DNA from: Planctomycetota bacterium
Lineage (GTDB): Bacteria; Planctomycetota; UBA8742; SKZP01; JAIOTL01
DNA length: 5,756 nucleotides
NCBI GenBank assembly: GCA_021106775.1
Contig: JAIOTL010000219.1
Location: 1-5,756 of the forward strand
Direction: 5' to 3'
Both the position numbers and the translations under genes were made by a program. Below, piece by piece: positions 1 through 5,756 of this stretch. A model generated the notes under the pieces. That model was not told the DNA's origin, made no database searches, and worked only from the letters and a program-made list of their open reading frames with translations. How positions within the stretch are numbered: the stretch's first letter is position 1; every line of letters begins with the position of its first letter.

Positions 1-411
1 ATTAACAGAAATGTTGATGAAAACGATGATAATAACATCAAAGTGCCTGACAACGACGAAACGACCGAACCAACCGAAAAACCGGATGACGATTCCACGC
101 CACCAACTCGACTCACGCCGAAGATGCAGAAAATTCTCGAAAATCTCGATTCTTCAATCGCATCGGAAAGACTGAACGCGATTATGGACATTTCATGGGA
201 AAATTACCGAGGTGCAACCCCGAAACTCCTCGAAATCGTGAAAAATGATTCGGACAAGTGGGTGCGTGTATTTGCTATCAAAGTTCTCGTTGGTTTCCGT
301 GAGAAAAAGTTGATACCCGTGCTGAAAAACATTGTTTTTGAGGAGCAGGCGAGTATCGTTACGGAAGAAGCGAAGCAGGCACTATCTGAGCTTGAGAAAT
401 TCGCCAGATAA
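1..411 (+). CDS. HEAT-repeat protein, 3' part (start outside window)
   Basis: The reading frame is open from the first base of the window to the TAA at 409-411, giving 136 visible residues, so the gene begins upstream. An in-frame GTG at 43 has no Shine-Dalgarno sequence before it and is probably an internal Val codon. Visible residues 1 to about 37 are a low-complexity acidic stretch rich in Asp, Glu, Asn, Thr and Pro, which looks like a flexible linker. From about residue 41 the protein becomes helical, with amphipathic helix pairs typical of HEAT or PBS-lyase-like repeats. One repeat spans about 55-83 and a clearer one about 84-114, containing the DKWVRVFAIKVL pattern with the conserved Asp, Val and Arg. 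A final helix closes the protein. Such repeats usually form protein-binding scaffolds; the partner here is unknown. No catalytic motif is visible. The next gene starts 31 bases downstream, suggesting co-transcription. Confidence 0.75.
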   Translation: MNRNVDENDDNNIKVPDNDETTEPTEKPDDDSTPPTRLTPKMQKILENLDSSIASERLNAIMDISWENYRGATPKLLEIVKNDSDKWVRVFAIKVLVGFREKKLIPVLKNIVFEEQASIVTEEAKQALSELEKFAR

Positions 412-428
412 AATTCAGGGATATTTTT

Positions 429-433
429 GGAGA
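429..433 (+). promoter_or_regulatory. Ribosome binding site that sets the leuC start
   Basis: GGAGA lies 9 bases before the ATG at 443. The same frame stays open upstream to an ATG at 332, but that start lies inside the HEAT gene and would add 37 basic residues with no family resemblance. The protein from 443 begins MGKTFAEKI, which matches the usual beginning of LeuC/HacA proteins, so 443 is the better start. Confidence 0.6.
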
Positions 434-442
434 TTATTCAAT

Positions 443-1693
443 ATGGGAAAGACATTTGCTGAAAAAATTATCGGCATCAAGGTTGGACGCGAAGTCAGCG
501 CGGGTGAAATCGTCGTAGTTAAGCCTGATATTTGCTTGTCCCATGACAATACTGCTGCGATTCTCAGCACATTCAAGGAACTTGGGGTCGAGAAACTTGA
601 AAATTCTGATAGACATGTGATTATTCTGGACCATACTGTACCTGCGCCGACGGAAAAAAACGCTCAGAATCATCAGAAAATTCGTGAATTTGTGAAGGAA
701 CAGGGGATTCAACATTTTTATGACATAAACGCGGGAATTTGCCATCAGGTTTTGCCTGAGAAGGGGCATGTGTTGCCCGGCACGCTTATTGTCGGCTCGG
801 ATTCGCATACGACGACACATGGTGCGTTTAATGCTTTTTCATGTGGGATTGGCAGGAGTGAAGCAGCGGTTATCATGGGTACAGGCGAAATCTGGCTTCG
901 AGTGCCTGAGACTTTGCGCATAATAATTACCGGAAGAATGCAGGATTATGTTACTACCAAGGATGTTGCACTATATATTATCGGAAAAATCAGGGCAGAT
1001 GGAGCAGATTACAAATCGGTGCAGTTCGAGGGTGAAACCGTTGACAGAATGAGCATGGCAGACAGAATAACACTTTGCAACATGGCAGCGGAAATGGGCG
1101 CAAAAAATGGTTACTGTAGATTCGATGACAAAACTCAAAAATTCCTGAAAAATCGCGTAAATGCTGATTTTACACCCGTTTGGTCGGATGAAGACGCAGA
1201 ATACTCTAAAACCCACGCATTTGATGCAGGTGCAATTTCTTTGCAAATCGCAGAACCTAACACAGTTGACAACGTAATTGATTTGAGCGAAAAGGCGGGG
1301 ATAAAAATCAATCAAGCACTTCTGGGTACATGCACCAACGGACGCCTCGAAGATTTCCACGCTGCACGTAAGATTCTCAAAGGACGCAGAATTCATCCTG
1401 ATGTCAGGTTTTTGGTGCTTCCTGCAAGCTACGAAATTTTACGAGAAGCAATTTCAGACGGCACAATTACAGACTTAATCGATGCAGGTGCAGTAATTCT
1501 CAACCCCGGGTGTGGTCCATGTCTCGGCGCACACGAAGGTGTGATGGCACCGGGTGAAGTTACAATTTCAACGGCAAACCGCAATTTCAAGGGAAGAATG
1601 GGCTGTAAAGATGCACAAATTTATCTCGCATCACCATACGTCGTCGCTGCTTCAGCAATTGCCGGACAAATCACACATCCTGCAAATCTCTAG
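443..1693 (+). CDS. leuC: 3-isopropylmalate dehydratase, large subunit
   Basis: This is a 416-residue member of the aconitase superfamily. LeuC with LeuD interconverts 2-isopropylmalate and 3-isopropylmalate in the cytoplasm, the second committed step of leucine synthesis. Visible signatures are GSDSHTTTHGAF around residues 118-129 (His122 and His126 in the active-site region), LGTCTNGR with Cys297, and NPGCGPCLG with Cys357 and Cys360. These three cysteines are the expected [4Fe-4S] cluster ligands. The C-terminus ends in the family's YLASP...A..G.ITHP pattern. The length fits the short archaeal-type LeuC/HacA branch (about 420 residues) rather than the roughly 466-residue enterobacterial form. 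The relatives homoaconitase (HacA) and dimethylmalate dehydratase (DmdA) share all these motifs, so substrate identity is inferred. No leuD follows, so the small subunit must be encoded elsewhere. The gene is complete, with a TAG stop. Confidence 0.88.
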   Translation: MGKTFAEKIIGIKVGREVSAGEIVVVKPDICLSHDNTAAILSTFKELGVEKLENSDRHVIILDHTVPAPTEKNAQNHQKIREFVKEQGIQHFYDINAGICHQVLPEKGHVLPGTLIVGSDSHTTTHGAFNAFSCGIGRSEAAVIMGTGEIWLRVPETLRIIITGRMQDYVTTKDVALYIIGKIRADGADYKSVQFEGETVDRMSMADRITLCNMAAEMGAKNGYCRFDDKTQKFLKNRVNADFTPVWSDEDAEYSKTHAFDAGAISLQIAEPNTVDNVIDLSEKAGIKINQALLGTCTNGRLEDFHAARKILKGRRIHPDVRFLVLPASYEILREAISDGTITDLIDAGAVILNPGCGPCLGAHEGVMAPGEVTISTANRNFKGRMGCKDAQIYLASPYVVAASAIAGQITHPANL

Positions 1694-1720
1694 TGTACTG
1701 TCAAGAGACAATTGATGGGT

Positions 1721-1856
1721 GTCATTCTTGCGAAAGCAGGAATCCAGACCTTTCGAGTCATGTCATTCTAAGGCATCATTGATGCTTTTTCTTTGCGAAG
1801 AATCTTATCATTCGAACATCTGGATTCTTCATTCGCTTTACTCAATCAGAATGACA
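1721..1856. repeat. Composite palindromic intergenic repeat
   Basis: Three related units share the outer motif GTCATTCT and an inner GAATC. Unit A (+) runs from GTCATTCT at 1721 to GAATCCAG ending at 1747. Unit B (+) runs from TGTCATTCT at 1761 to GCGAAGAATC at 1795-1804. Unit C, inverted, runs from CTGGATTC at 1820-1827 to AGAATGACA at 1848-1856. Unit A is itself a hairpin: ATTCTTGC at 1724-1731, loop GAAA, then GCAGGAAT at 1736-1743, with one G:T pair. Units B and C form a larger inverted repeat: 9 of 9 bases pair at the ends (1761-1769 with 1848-1856), and GAAGAATC at 1797-1804 pairs with GATTCTTC at 1823-1830. The motifs resemble short dispersed palindromic (REP- or MITE-like) repeats known from many bacterial genomes. 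No transposase or clear target duplication is visible. Copy number cannot be judged from one window. Confidence 0.75.
1770..1790 (+). terminator. Possible intrinsic terminator after leuC
   Basis: AAGGCATC at 1770-1777 pairs with GATGCTTT at 1781-1788 around a 3-base ATT loop. The stem has 8 pairs, including one G:T pair. A T-rich stretch follows from 1786 (five T, a C, then three T). It sits 76 bases after the leuC stop and inside repeat unit B. The stem has only four G:C pairs and the outer pairs use the T-tract itself, so termination may be weak. Confidence 0.35.
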
Positions 1857-1994
1857 GTTGCAATCGATAATTTCTGTTACTAAGTATTAATCCCTTGAAA
1901 TTATCAGATTAAAATGGAAAAGAATGAAAAATTCTACTCACGCAATTGCAGAAAACACAGATGAATGATATTTTATCCAGAACCGGAAATCTGC

Positions 1995-2001
1995 GAGGGG
2001 G
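1995..2001 (+). promoter_or_regulatory. Ribosome binding site of nuoN
   Basis: GAGGGGG lies four bases before the ATG at 2006, with the GAGG core 7 bases away. This is the strongest purine-rich ribosome binding site in the window and supports 2006 as the start. It also lies within the last codons of the 14-residue frame 1961-2005, so ribosomes translating that frame would pass over it. Confidence 0.65.
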
Positions 2002-2005
2002 ATAA

Positions 2006-3637
2006 ATGTTTGTCGGGGAATTGACTCAGGAAGCTTTCAACAAGTATTTCTCGGTTCAGGACGGAAGTTTTTTCCACTTTCTGCCTGAATTGTGTCTTAC
2101 TTTGTCAATAATTGCGCTTATTCTGACGGATTTGTTTCTGAAAAAAGAAAAAACGAGCTGGCTCATACCGGTTTCGCTTGGAATGCTGGTATTTACAGCA
2201 TTTGCAACATTTATTGGTAATGAGATTGCAAATAGTGAAACTTATCGCATGTTCAGCACATTGTTAGAATCTAAGCCCGTTGCAGCTGATAAAACCTTAT
2301 ATCCAAGCTCAGGATTAATCGCAGTTGACGGTCTGGCGTATCTGATGAAATTCATCCTTATTGCTGCAAGCATGATTGTTATTATCATGATATGGCTTGA
2401 ACGTGAGCTCGAAGGTAAAAGACTCGGTGAATTCCTTGCGCTTATGTTCGGTGCTGTTCTCGGTATGTTTATTATGTCGAGTGCTACAAACCTGGTGCTG
2501 ATTTTCGTTGGTGTTGAAATTTCCTCACTCTGCAGCTATTTGCTTGTGGGTTACGTTCGGCCGAATAAAATCGCCAGCGAAGGTGCATTCAAATTCTTTG
2601 TTTACGGCTCGGTTTCGTCGGCAATTATGCTTTTCGGAATGTCGCTTGCATACGGCGTAACAGGCAGTTTGTATTTGCACGAAATAGTCGCGAATTCTTC
2701 GGCAAATCCTGGAATAATGATACTTGCCGGGCTTCTAATTATGTTCGGATTTGCATATAAAATCTCAGCGTTTCCGATGCATTTCTGGGCACCTGACGCA
2801 TACGAGTCCGCGAGCATTCCTGTTACAAGCTTTCTGTCGGTGGCAAGCAAAGTTGCAGGTTTTGCCCTGCTGATTCGCTTCGTGGGAACAGTCGGTGTAT
2901 CGGGCACAAGCATCAGCGGCGCGTTTGCGCAGGTTGACTGGGTTCTGATACTCGGCATAATCGCAATTTTGACGATGTTCATCGGAAATCTCGGAGCAAT
3001 GTGGCAGAATGATTTGAAACGCCTTTTCGCGTTCTCATCGATTGCCCATGCAGGTTATATCCTGGTTGGCGTCTGCGGCGCGCTTGTAATCGTCGATGCT
3101 GGTTCATCTACTGATGCTGCTAACGCTTACGGTGCAGTAAGCTTCTACTTCTGGATATATCTGTTTACGAATCTTGGGGCGTTCGGGATAGTTCTGATTG
3201 TTGCAAACAAACTCGGAACATCAAATATTATCGGTTTTCGAGACATCGGATACAGAATGCCAACCGTTGGAATTGCAATGATAATCATTTTGCTTTCTCT
3301 GATTGGTGTTCCGCCAACCGGTGGTTTCGTTGGAAAATTCTGGCTATTCGGAAATTGTGTCCAGGCAGCAAACCTCACCTCAGGTTCAACATCTACATTT
3401 ATGATTGTGCTTGTGCTTTTCGCCCTTCTAAACAGCGTGATTTCTGTGTACTATTATTTCCGCATCGTAAAAATGATGTATTTTGCAGGTCACGAATCTG
3501 ATACGTCAATTAGTCTTGACGCTGTCAGTATCGTTTTAATCTGTGTTACCGTAATACCGGTACTTATTCTTGGATTAAGCGATATTTGGGGAGAGCTTCT
3601 CGGACTTGAACAAACACTATTGAGAATTCTGGCGTAA
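2006..3637 (+). CDS. nuoN: NADH-quinone oxidoreductase (complex I) subunit N
   Basis: This 543-residue integral membrane protein is an antiporter-like subunit of respiratory complex I. It helps couple NADH or other donor oxidation and quinone reduction to proton pumping in the cytoplasmic membrane. About 14 hydrophobic segments are visible, for example near residues 25-45, 51-71, 110-130, 143-160, 161-182, 234-255, 311-330, 378-400, 419-436 and 505-523. NuoN signatures include GVEISSL with Glu171, GFAYKISAFPMHFWAPD with Lys252, SVASKVAGF with Lys282, NDLKRLFAFSSIAHAGY at 335-351 and PPTGGFVGKFWLF with Lys444. All the charged residues expected along the proton path are present, so it looks functional. 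It is longer than the roughly 485-residue E. coli protein, partly through extended loops near 72-107 and 363-376. NuoM normally lies directly upstream but is absent here. MrpD and other antiporter homologues share the fold, but the AYESAS/APDAY context and the 14-segment layout favour NuoN. Confidence 0.9.
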   Translation: MFVGELTQEAFNKYFSVQDGSFFHFLPELCLTLSIIALILTDLFLKKEKTSWLIPVSLGMLVFTAFATFIGNEIANSETYRMFSTLLESKPVAADKTLYPSSGLIAVDGLAYLMKFILIAASMIVIIMIWLERELEGKRLGEFLALMFGAVLGMFIMSSATNLVLIFVGVEISSLCSYLLVGYVRPNKIASEGAFKFFVYGSVSSAIMLFGMSLAYGVTGSLYLHEIVANSSANPGIMILAGLLIMFGFAYKISAFPMHFWAPDAYESASIPVTSFLSVASKVAGFALLIRFVGTVGVSGTSISGAFAQVDWVLILGIIAILTMFIGNLGAMWQNDLKRLFAFSSIAHAGYILVGVCGALVIVDAGSSTDAANAYGAVSFYFWIYLFTNLGAFGIVLIVANKLGTSNIIGFRDIGYRMPTVGIAMIIILLSLIGVPPTGGFVGKFWLFGNCVQAANLTSGSTSTFMIVLVLFALLNSVISVYYYFRIVKMMYFAGHESDTSISLDAVSIVLICVTVIPVLILGLSDIWGELLGLEQTLLRILA

Positions 3638-3651
3638 AGCACTTTATTTTC

Positions 3652-3680
3652 TGTACTGCACGAGTAATAACCAGTATAAT
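3652..3680 (+). promoter_or_regulatory. Candidate promoter of the kinase gene
   Basis: A perfect TATAAT (-10) lies at 3675-3680, 36 bases before the kinase ATG. At 17-base spacing the -35 position holds TGTACT (3652-3657), which matches TTGACA at only three of six bases. The location in the 79-base gap after nuoN fits a separate promoter for the downstream genes. It is inferred from the sequence only, and an AT-rich region can produce such a hexamer by chance. Confidence 0.35.
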
Positions 3681-3716
3681 TAAAACCACCTAAAAGTTAC
3701 TTCGAAATCGAGAAAT

Positions 3717-4547
3717 ATGTTTATTTGGGAACTTCCACCTGACCGGTTTATAAACCCGATACTTATTGGACAAAGCTCTGAAGGCTGTGTTTACAAAGCG
3801 TATGACGAAAAGTACGAAACGGATGTTGTCGTAAAACGTCTGAATTCGATGTATTGGGAAAAGAATTTTGAATATCGGTTAATCAGACAGATTCAGGCAT
3901 TACGCCGACTTGACCACCCATCAATAATTAAATACTTAGAGTTTTTTACAGTCGAGGAGGGTAAAGCAACCTGGGTTGTTTACAACTTCTATCCAGGCGA
4001 ACCCTTGATTGACCTTATGGAGCAATTTCACAAAGGTATGCCGGAGGATTTTGCACTCGAAGTTTTCAAACAAATATTGAAAGGTATCGAGTATTCTCAT
4101 TCAAAAGGTGTAATCCACAGAGACTTAAAAGCATCAAACATTTTGATTAATCTGGATGAGAACAGTGTTGTAATAATCGATTTCGGCTTGGCAACGACGG
4201 TTGAGGAGCGTGCAGGTACAATGGATGTCTCAGCAGGTACACCGTATTACATGTCCCCTGAACAGTTTTTGAGCCTGAAGGAAACCAACGAGTTAACCGA
4301 CATTTGGGCACTTGGATGCTTGCTGCAACAGCTTTTGACTAATACGCTTCCGTTTGGTTCACCACCAGAACAGCCCATGGTGGTTTTCGATCGAGTTCAT
4401 TCAAGGATTCCGAATATTCCGGAAAGATTGAACGAAGATATGACAATGATTATTCAGTATGCGCTTGAGAAGAAAAAGAAGAAGCGGATGAAGTCGGCAA
4501 CAGAATTTCTGAGTTTGATTAGAATGTACGAATCTCATCGGCGTTAG
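3717..4547 (+). CDS. Ser/Thr protein kinase, catalytic domain only
   Basis: This 276-residue protein consists almost entirely of one Hanks-type (PknB-like) kinase domain and should phosphorylate Ser or Thr in unknown partner proteins. Visible motifs in order are the nucleotide loop IGQSSEGCVYKA (residues 17-28), the ATP-anchoring Lys40 in VVVKRL, HRDLKASN with catalytic Asp136, Lys138 and Asn141, DFG at 155-157, GTPYYMSPEQ at 174-183 in the activation segment, and DIWALG in helix F. Two positions are unusual. The glycine loop reads G-Q-S-S-E-G, with Ser20 for the middle Gly. The helix C Glu that normally pairs with Lys40 appears to be Gln58 (RQIQALRRLDHP). A lysine run, EKKKKKRMKSA, precedes the final helix where KDP..RP.SA is usual. 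There is no membrane segment and no PASTA or other sensor domain, so it is probably cytoplasmic. The ribosome binding site is weak (GAG at 3710-3712). The start at 3717 leaves a short N-terminus before the loop, normal for such kinases. Confidence 0.9.
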   Translation: MFIWELPPDRFINPILIGQSSEGCVYKAYDEKYETDVVVKRLNSMYWEKNFEYRLIRQIQALRRLDHPSIIKYLEFFTVEEGKATWVVYNFYPGEPLIDLMEQFHKGMPEDFALEVFKQILKGIEYSHSKGVIHRDLKASNILINLDENSVVIIDFGLATTVEERAGTMDVSAGTPYYMSPEQFLSLKETNELTDIWALGCLLQQLLTNTLPFGSPPEQPMVVFDRVHSRIPNIPERLNEDMTMIIQYALEKKKKKRMKSATEFLSLIRMYESHRR

Positions 4548-4594
4548 TTTAAGCTTTGGTATTATGTTTCGGTGATTTTACAAAAATTATTTAT

Positions 4595-4600
4595 GAAAGG
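4595..4600 (+). promoter_or_regulatory. Ribosome binding site of the formimidoyltransferase gene
   Basis: GAAAGG lies 6 bases before the ATG at 4607 and supports that start. An earlier ATG at 4593 overlaps this site and is in another frame. It encodes only MKGLK before a TGA at 4608-4610 that overlaps the gene's start, so it is not a competing start for the enzyme. Confidence 0.5.
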
Positions 4601-4606
4601 TCTGAA

Positions 4607-5756
4607 ATGAAAAGACTTATAGAAATAGTACCGAATTTTTCTGAAGGAAAACATCAGGAAGTTGTTGATGAGATAACAGGTGTGCTAAAGAATATCGATG
4701 ATACATGGCTTCTGGACAGCGAGCTTGATCCAGATCATAACAGATGCGTGGTTACCGTTATTGTAACTCCTGAATCACTAATAGATGCTGGTGTTGCGAT
4801 GCTTGGTAAGGCAATTGATTTGATAGATTTAAACAATCACGAAGGTCAGCATCCGCGCATGGGTGCTTGCGATGTTTTCCCTTTGATTCCACTTTCAGGC
4901 GTATCGCAGGAGCAGGCAAAAGAACTTTGTAAGGAACTCGGAAAAGCATTTGCTGAGAAATTCGACCTCCCAACATATCTGTATGAAGATGCTGCCACGA
5001 TTCCCTGGCGTAAAAATCTTGCCAGAATTCGAAGGTCAGCGCCGCTCGTTGAAGGCGGTGAAAAAGTTCCAGCATTTGAGTGGCTGCGAGAAAATATTGT
5101 AAAAGAACTCAAGCTTCGGAAGCCCGATTTCGGACCTGAAGGTGTGCATCCAACAGCGGGAATAACTGCAATTAGTATGCGTTTTTTCCTTGTCGCATAT
5201 AACGTGAACCTTGAAACAACAGATTTGGAAATTGCCGAAAATATTGCATCGAAAATTCGTCAGCGTTCTGGAGGTTTCCCAGCTGTAAAAGCCCTCGGAT
5301 TCGAGCTTAAGGACAAAAACTGCGTTCAGGTCAGCATGAACCTTATCGATTATCGGAAAACCTGTATAGACAAGGTTTTTCAGGCAATTGAGACGCTTGC
5401 TAACGAAAACGGGGTTGCTGTCCGTGAAAGCGAGCTTATAGGTCTGGTGCCTCAGGATGCGATTGATTCAACCGTGTTGAACATGCTTGGTGTCGAATCT
5501 TCCGAATCAAATATAACGCCTGAATTAGGGATGCTGCCATCGATAGCATATCCAGCGGAGAAGCTCAGCACTAAGACGGAGAAGTTCAAGAGTCATAAGT
5601 TACAGCGCAAGCAGATTTATGAGTCCGGCAATATTGATGTTCTAGAAGATTTTGCGAAAAATGAAGGCCTGAAAAACGGTAAAATACTGAATCCTATGGG
5701 CCAGGATGTTGCAAACGAGCTGTTTCGTCGGCTCATAAAGCTACCTCAGCTTCATG
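4607..5756 (+). CDS. Glutamate formimidoyltransferase with C-terminal extension (3' end outside window)
   Basis: The frame is open from ATG 4607 to the window end, giving 383 residues without a stop. Residues 1 to about 290 match the formiminotransferase N and middle domains. Landmarks are VPNFSEG (8-14), DHNR (43-46), NHEGQHPRMGACDVFPLIP with His82 as the expected catalytic histidine, LYEDAA, the folate-side DFGPEGVHPTAG region, FLVAYNVNLETTD, and ESELIGLVP (274-282). The enzyme transfers the formimino group from N-formimidoylglutamate to tetrahydrofolate at the end of histidine degradation. Some relatives instead handle 5-formyltetrahydrofolate. Stand-alone bacterial versions end near residue 300. 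Here the chain continues for at least 80 residues (302 onward), with a basic stretch (KFKSHKLQRKQIYESG). The extension lacks the glycine-rich PGGGS signature of the cyclodeaminase domain seen in bifunctional FTCD, so that fusion is not supported so far. No other histidine-utilisation gene is in view. The kinase ends 59 bases upstream. Confidence 0.88.
   Translation, partial: MKRLIEIVPNFSEGKHQEVVDEITGVLKNIDDTWLLDSELDPDHNRCVVTVIVTPESLIDAGVAMLGKAIDLIDLNNHEGQHPRMGACDVFPLIPLSGVSQEQAKELCKELGKAFAEKFDLPTYLYEDAATIPWRKNLARIRRSAPLVEGGEKVPAFEWLRENIVKELKLRKPDFGPEGVHPTAGITAISMRFFLVAYNVNLETTDLEIAENIASKIRQRSGGFPAVKALGFELKDKNCVQVSMNLIDYRKTCIDKVFQAIETLANENGVAVRESELIGLVPQDAIDSTVLNMLGVESSESNITPELGMLPSIAYPAEKLSTKTEKFKSHKLQRKQIYESGNIDVLEDFAKNEGLKNGKILNPMGQDVANELFRRLIKLPQLH

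Larger units (their letters stand above)
1694..2005. other. Intergenic region between leuC and nuoN
   Basis: These 312 bases hold no gene-sized reading frame. The left half (1721-1856) is a composite palindromic repeat described separately. The right half (1857-2005) is AT-rich and probably contains the nuoN promoter. A weak candidate is TTGCAG at 1946-1951, a 17-base spacer and TATTTT at 1969-1974, which is too far from consensus to call firmly. Two tiny frames, 1914-1964 (16 residues) and 1961-2005 (14 residues), overlap by ATGA, and the second ends directly against the nuoN ATG. They may be chance or a translated leader. Confidence 0.7.

Noticed and set aside
43..45. GTG at 43 as the start of the HEAT-repeat gene
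   Set aside because: The frame is open to the window's left edge with the same acidic composition, and no ribosome binding site precedes the GTG.
332..442. Longer N-terminus for leuC starting at ATG 332
   Set aside because: It would overlap the HEAT gene by 80 bases and add 37 basic residues unlike the family. The ATG at 443 has a ribosome binding site and the typical LeuC beginning.
1721..1856. CRISPR array
   Set aside because: The repeated motifs are short, differ in orientation and spacing, and are palindromic units rather than regular identical repeats with spacers; no cas gene is present.
1895..1923. Promoter based on TTGAAA at 1895-1900
   Set aside because: The hexamer 17 bases downstream is AAAAGA, unlike a -10 box, and the better TAAAAT at 1910 is only 9 bases away.
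4593..4610. Five-residue frame (MKGLK) overlapping the formimidoyltransferase start by ATGA
   Set aside because: The ATG is simply part of the sequence around the GAAAGG ribosome binding site, it has no site of its own, and a five-codon frame is expected by chance.
4758..5112. Minus-strand open frames inside the formimidoyltransferase gene
   Set aside because: They lie fully opposite a clearly conserved enzyme gene and their translations show no family motif; they are shadow frames. The same applies to minus-strand frames within leuC (434-820, 971-1396) and nuoN (2602-2982, 3145-3378).
1..5756. A single new multi-gene system joining the HEAT protein, dehydratase, NuoN, kinase and formimidoyltransferase
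   Set aside because: The genes belong to separate housekeeping pathways, are split by a repeat-bearing intergenic region and a probable promoter, and show no shared domain or tight coupling across the window.

Overview
The window is 5.76 kb of moderately AT-rich bacterial DNA. Every supported gene lies on the + strand, and there is no tRNA, rRNA, CRISPR array or recognisable transposase. The gene set suggests a free-living, respiring bacterium: a complex I membrane subunit, a short bacterial/archaeal-type aconitase-family dehydratase, a bacterial Ser/Thr kinase and a HEAT-repeat protein. The combination of kinase and HEAT-repeat protein resembles genomes of poorly cultured Gram-negative lineages, but nothing here fixes the phylum and I do not name one.

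Layout. (1) 1-411: the 3' part of a HEAT-repeat protein with an acidic, Pro/Thr-rich stretch before the repeats. Its start lies left of the window. (2) 443-1693: leuC, the large subunit of 3-isopropylmalate dehydratase, only 31 bases downstream and probably on the same transcript. No leuD follows. (3) 1694-2005: a 312-base intergenic region holding a composite palindromic repeat (1721-1856) with a terminator-like hairpin inside it, then two tiny overlapping reading frames that run up to the next start codon. (4) 2006-3637: nuoN, a complex I antiporter-like subunit with all key charged membrane residues, standing apart from other nuo genes. (5) 3717-4547: a compact cytoplasmic Ser/Thr protein kinase, probably with its own promoter. 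(6) 4607 to the right edge: glutamate formimidoyltransferase, cut by the window end, with an unrecognised C-terminal extension of at least 80 residues.

How the genes relate. They belong to different processes: leucine biosynthesis, respiration, signalling, and histidine/one-carbon metabolism. I see no evidence that they form one system. The spacing suggests HEAT gene-leuC as one unit, nuoN as the start of a new unit after the repeat, and the kinase and formimidoyltransferase (59 bases apart) possibly co-transcribed.

The points most worth a second look are the composite repeat at the leuC/nuoN junction, the Gln in place of the helix-C Glu in the kinase, and the C-terminal extension of the formimidoyltransferase. 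I did not find a convincing undescribed multi-gene system.
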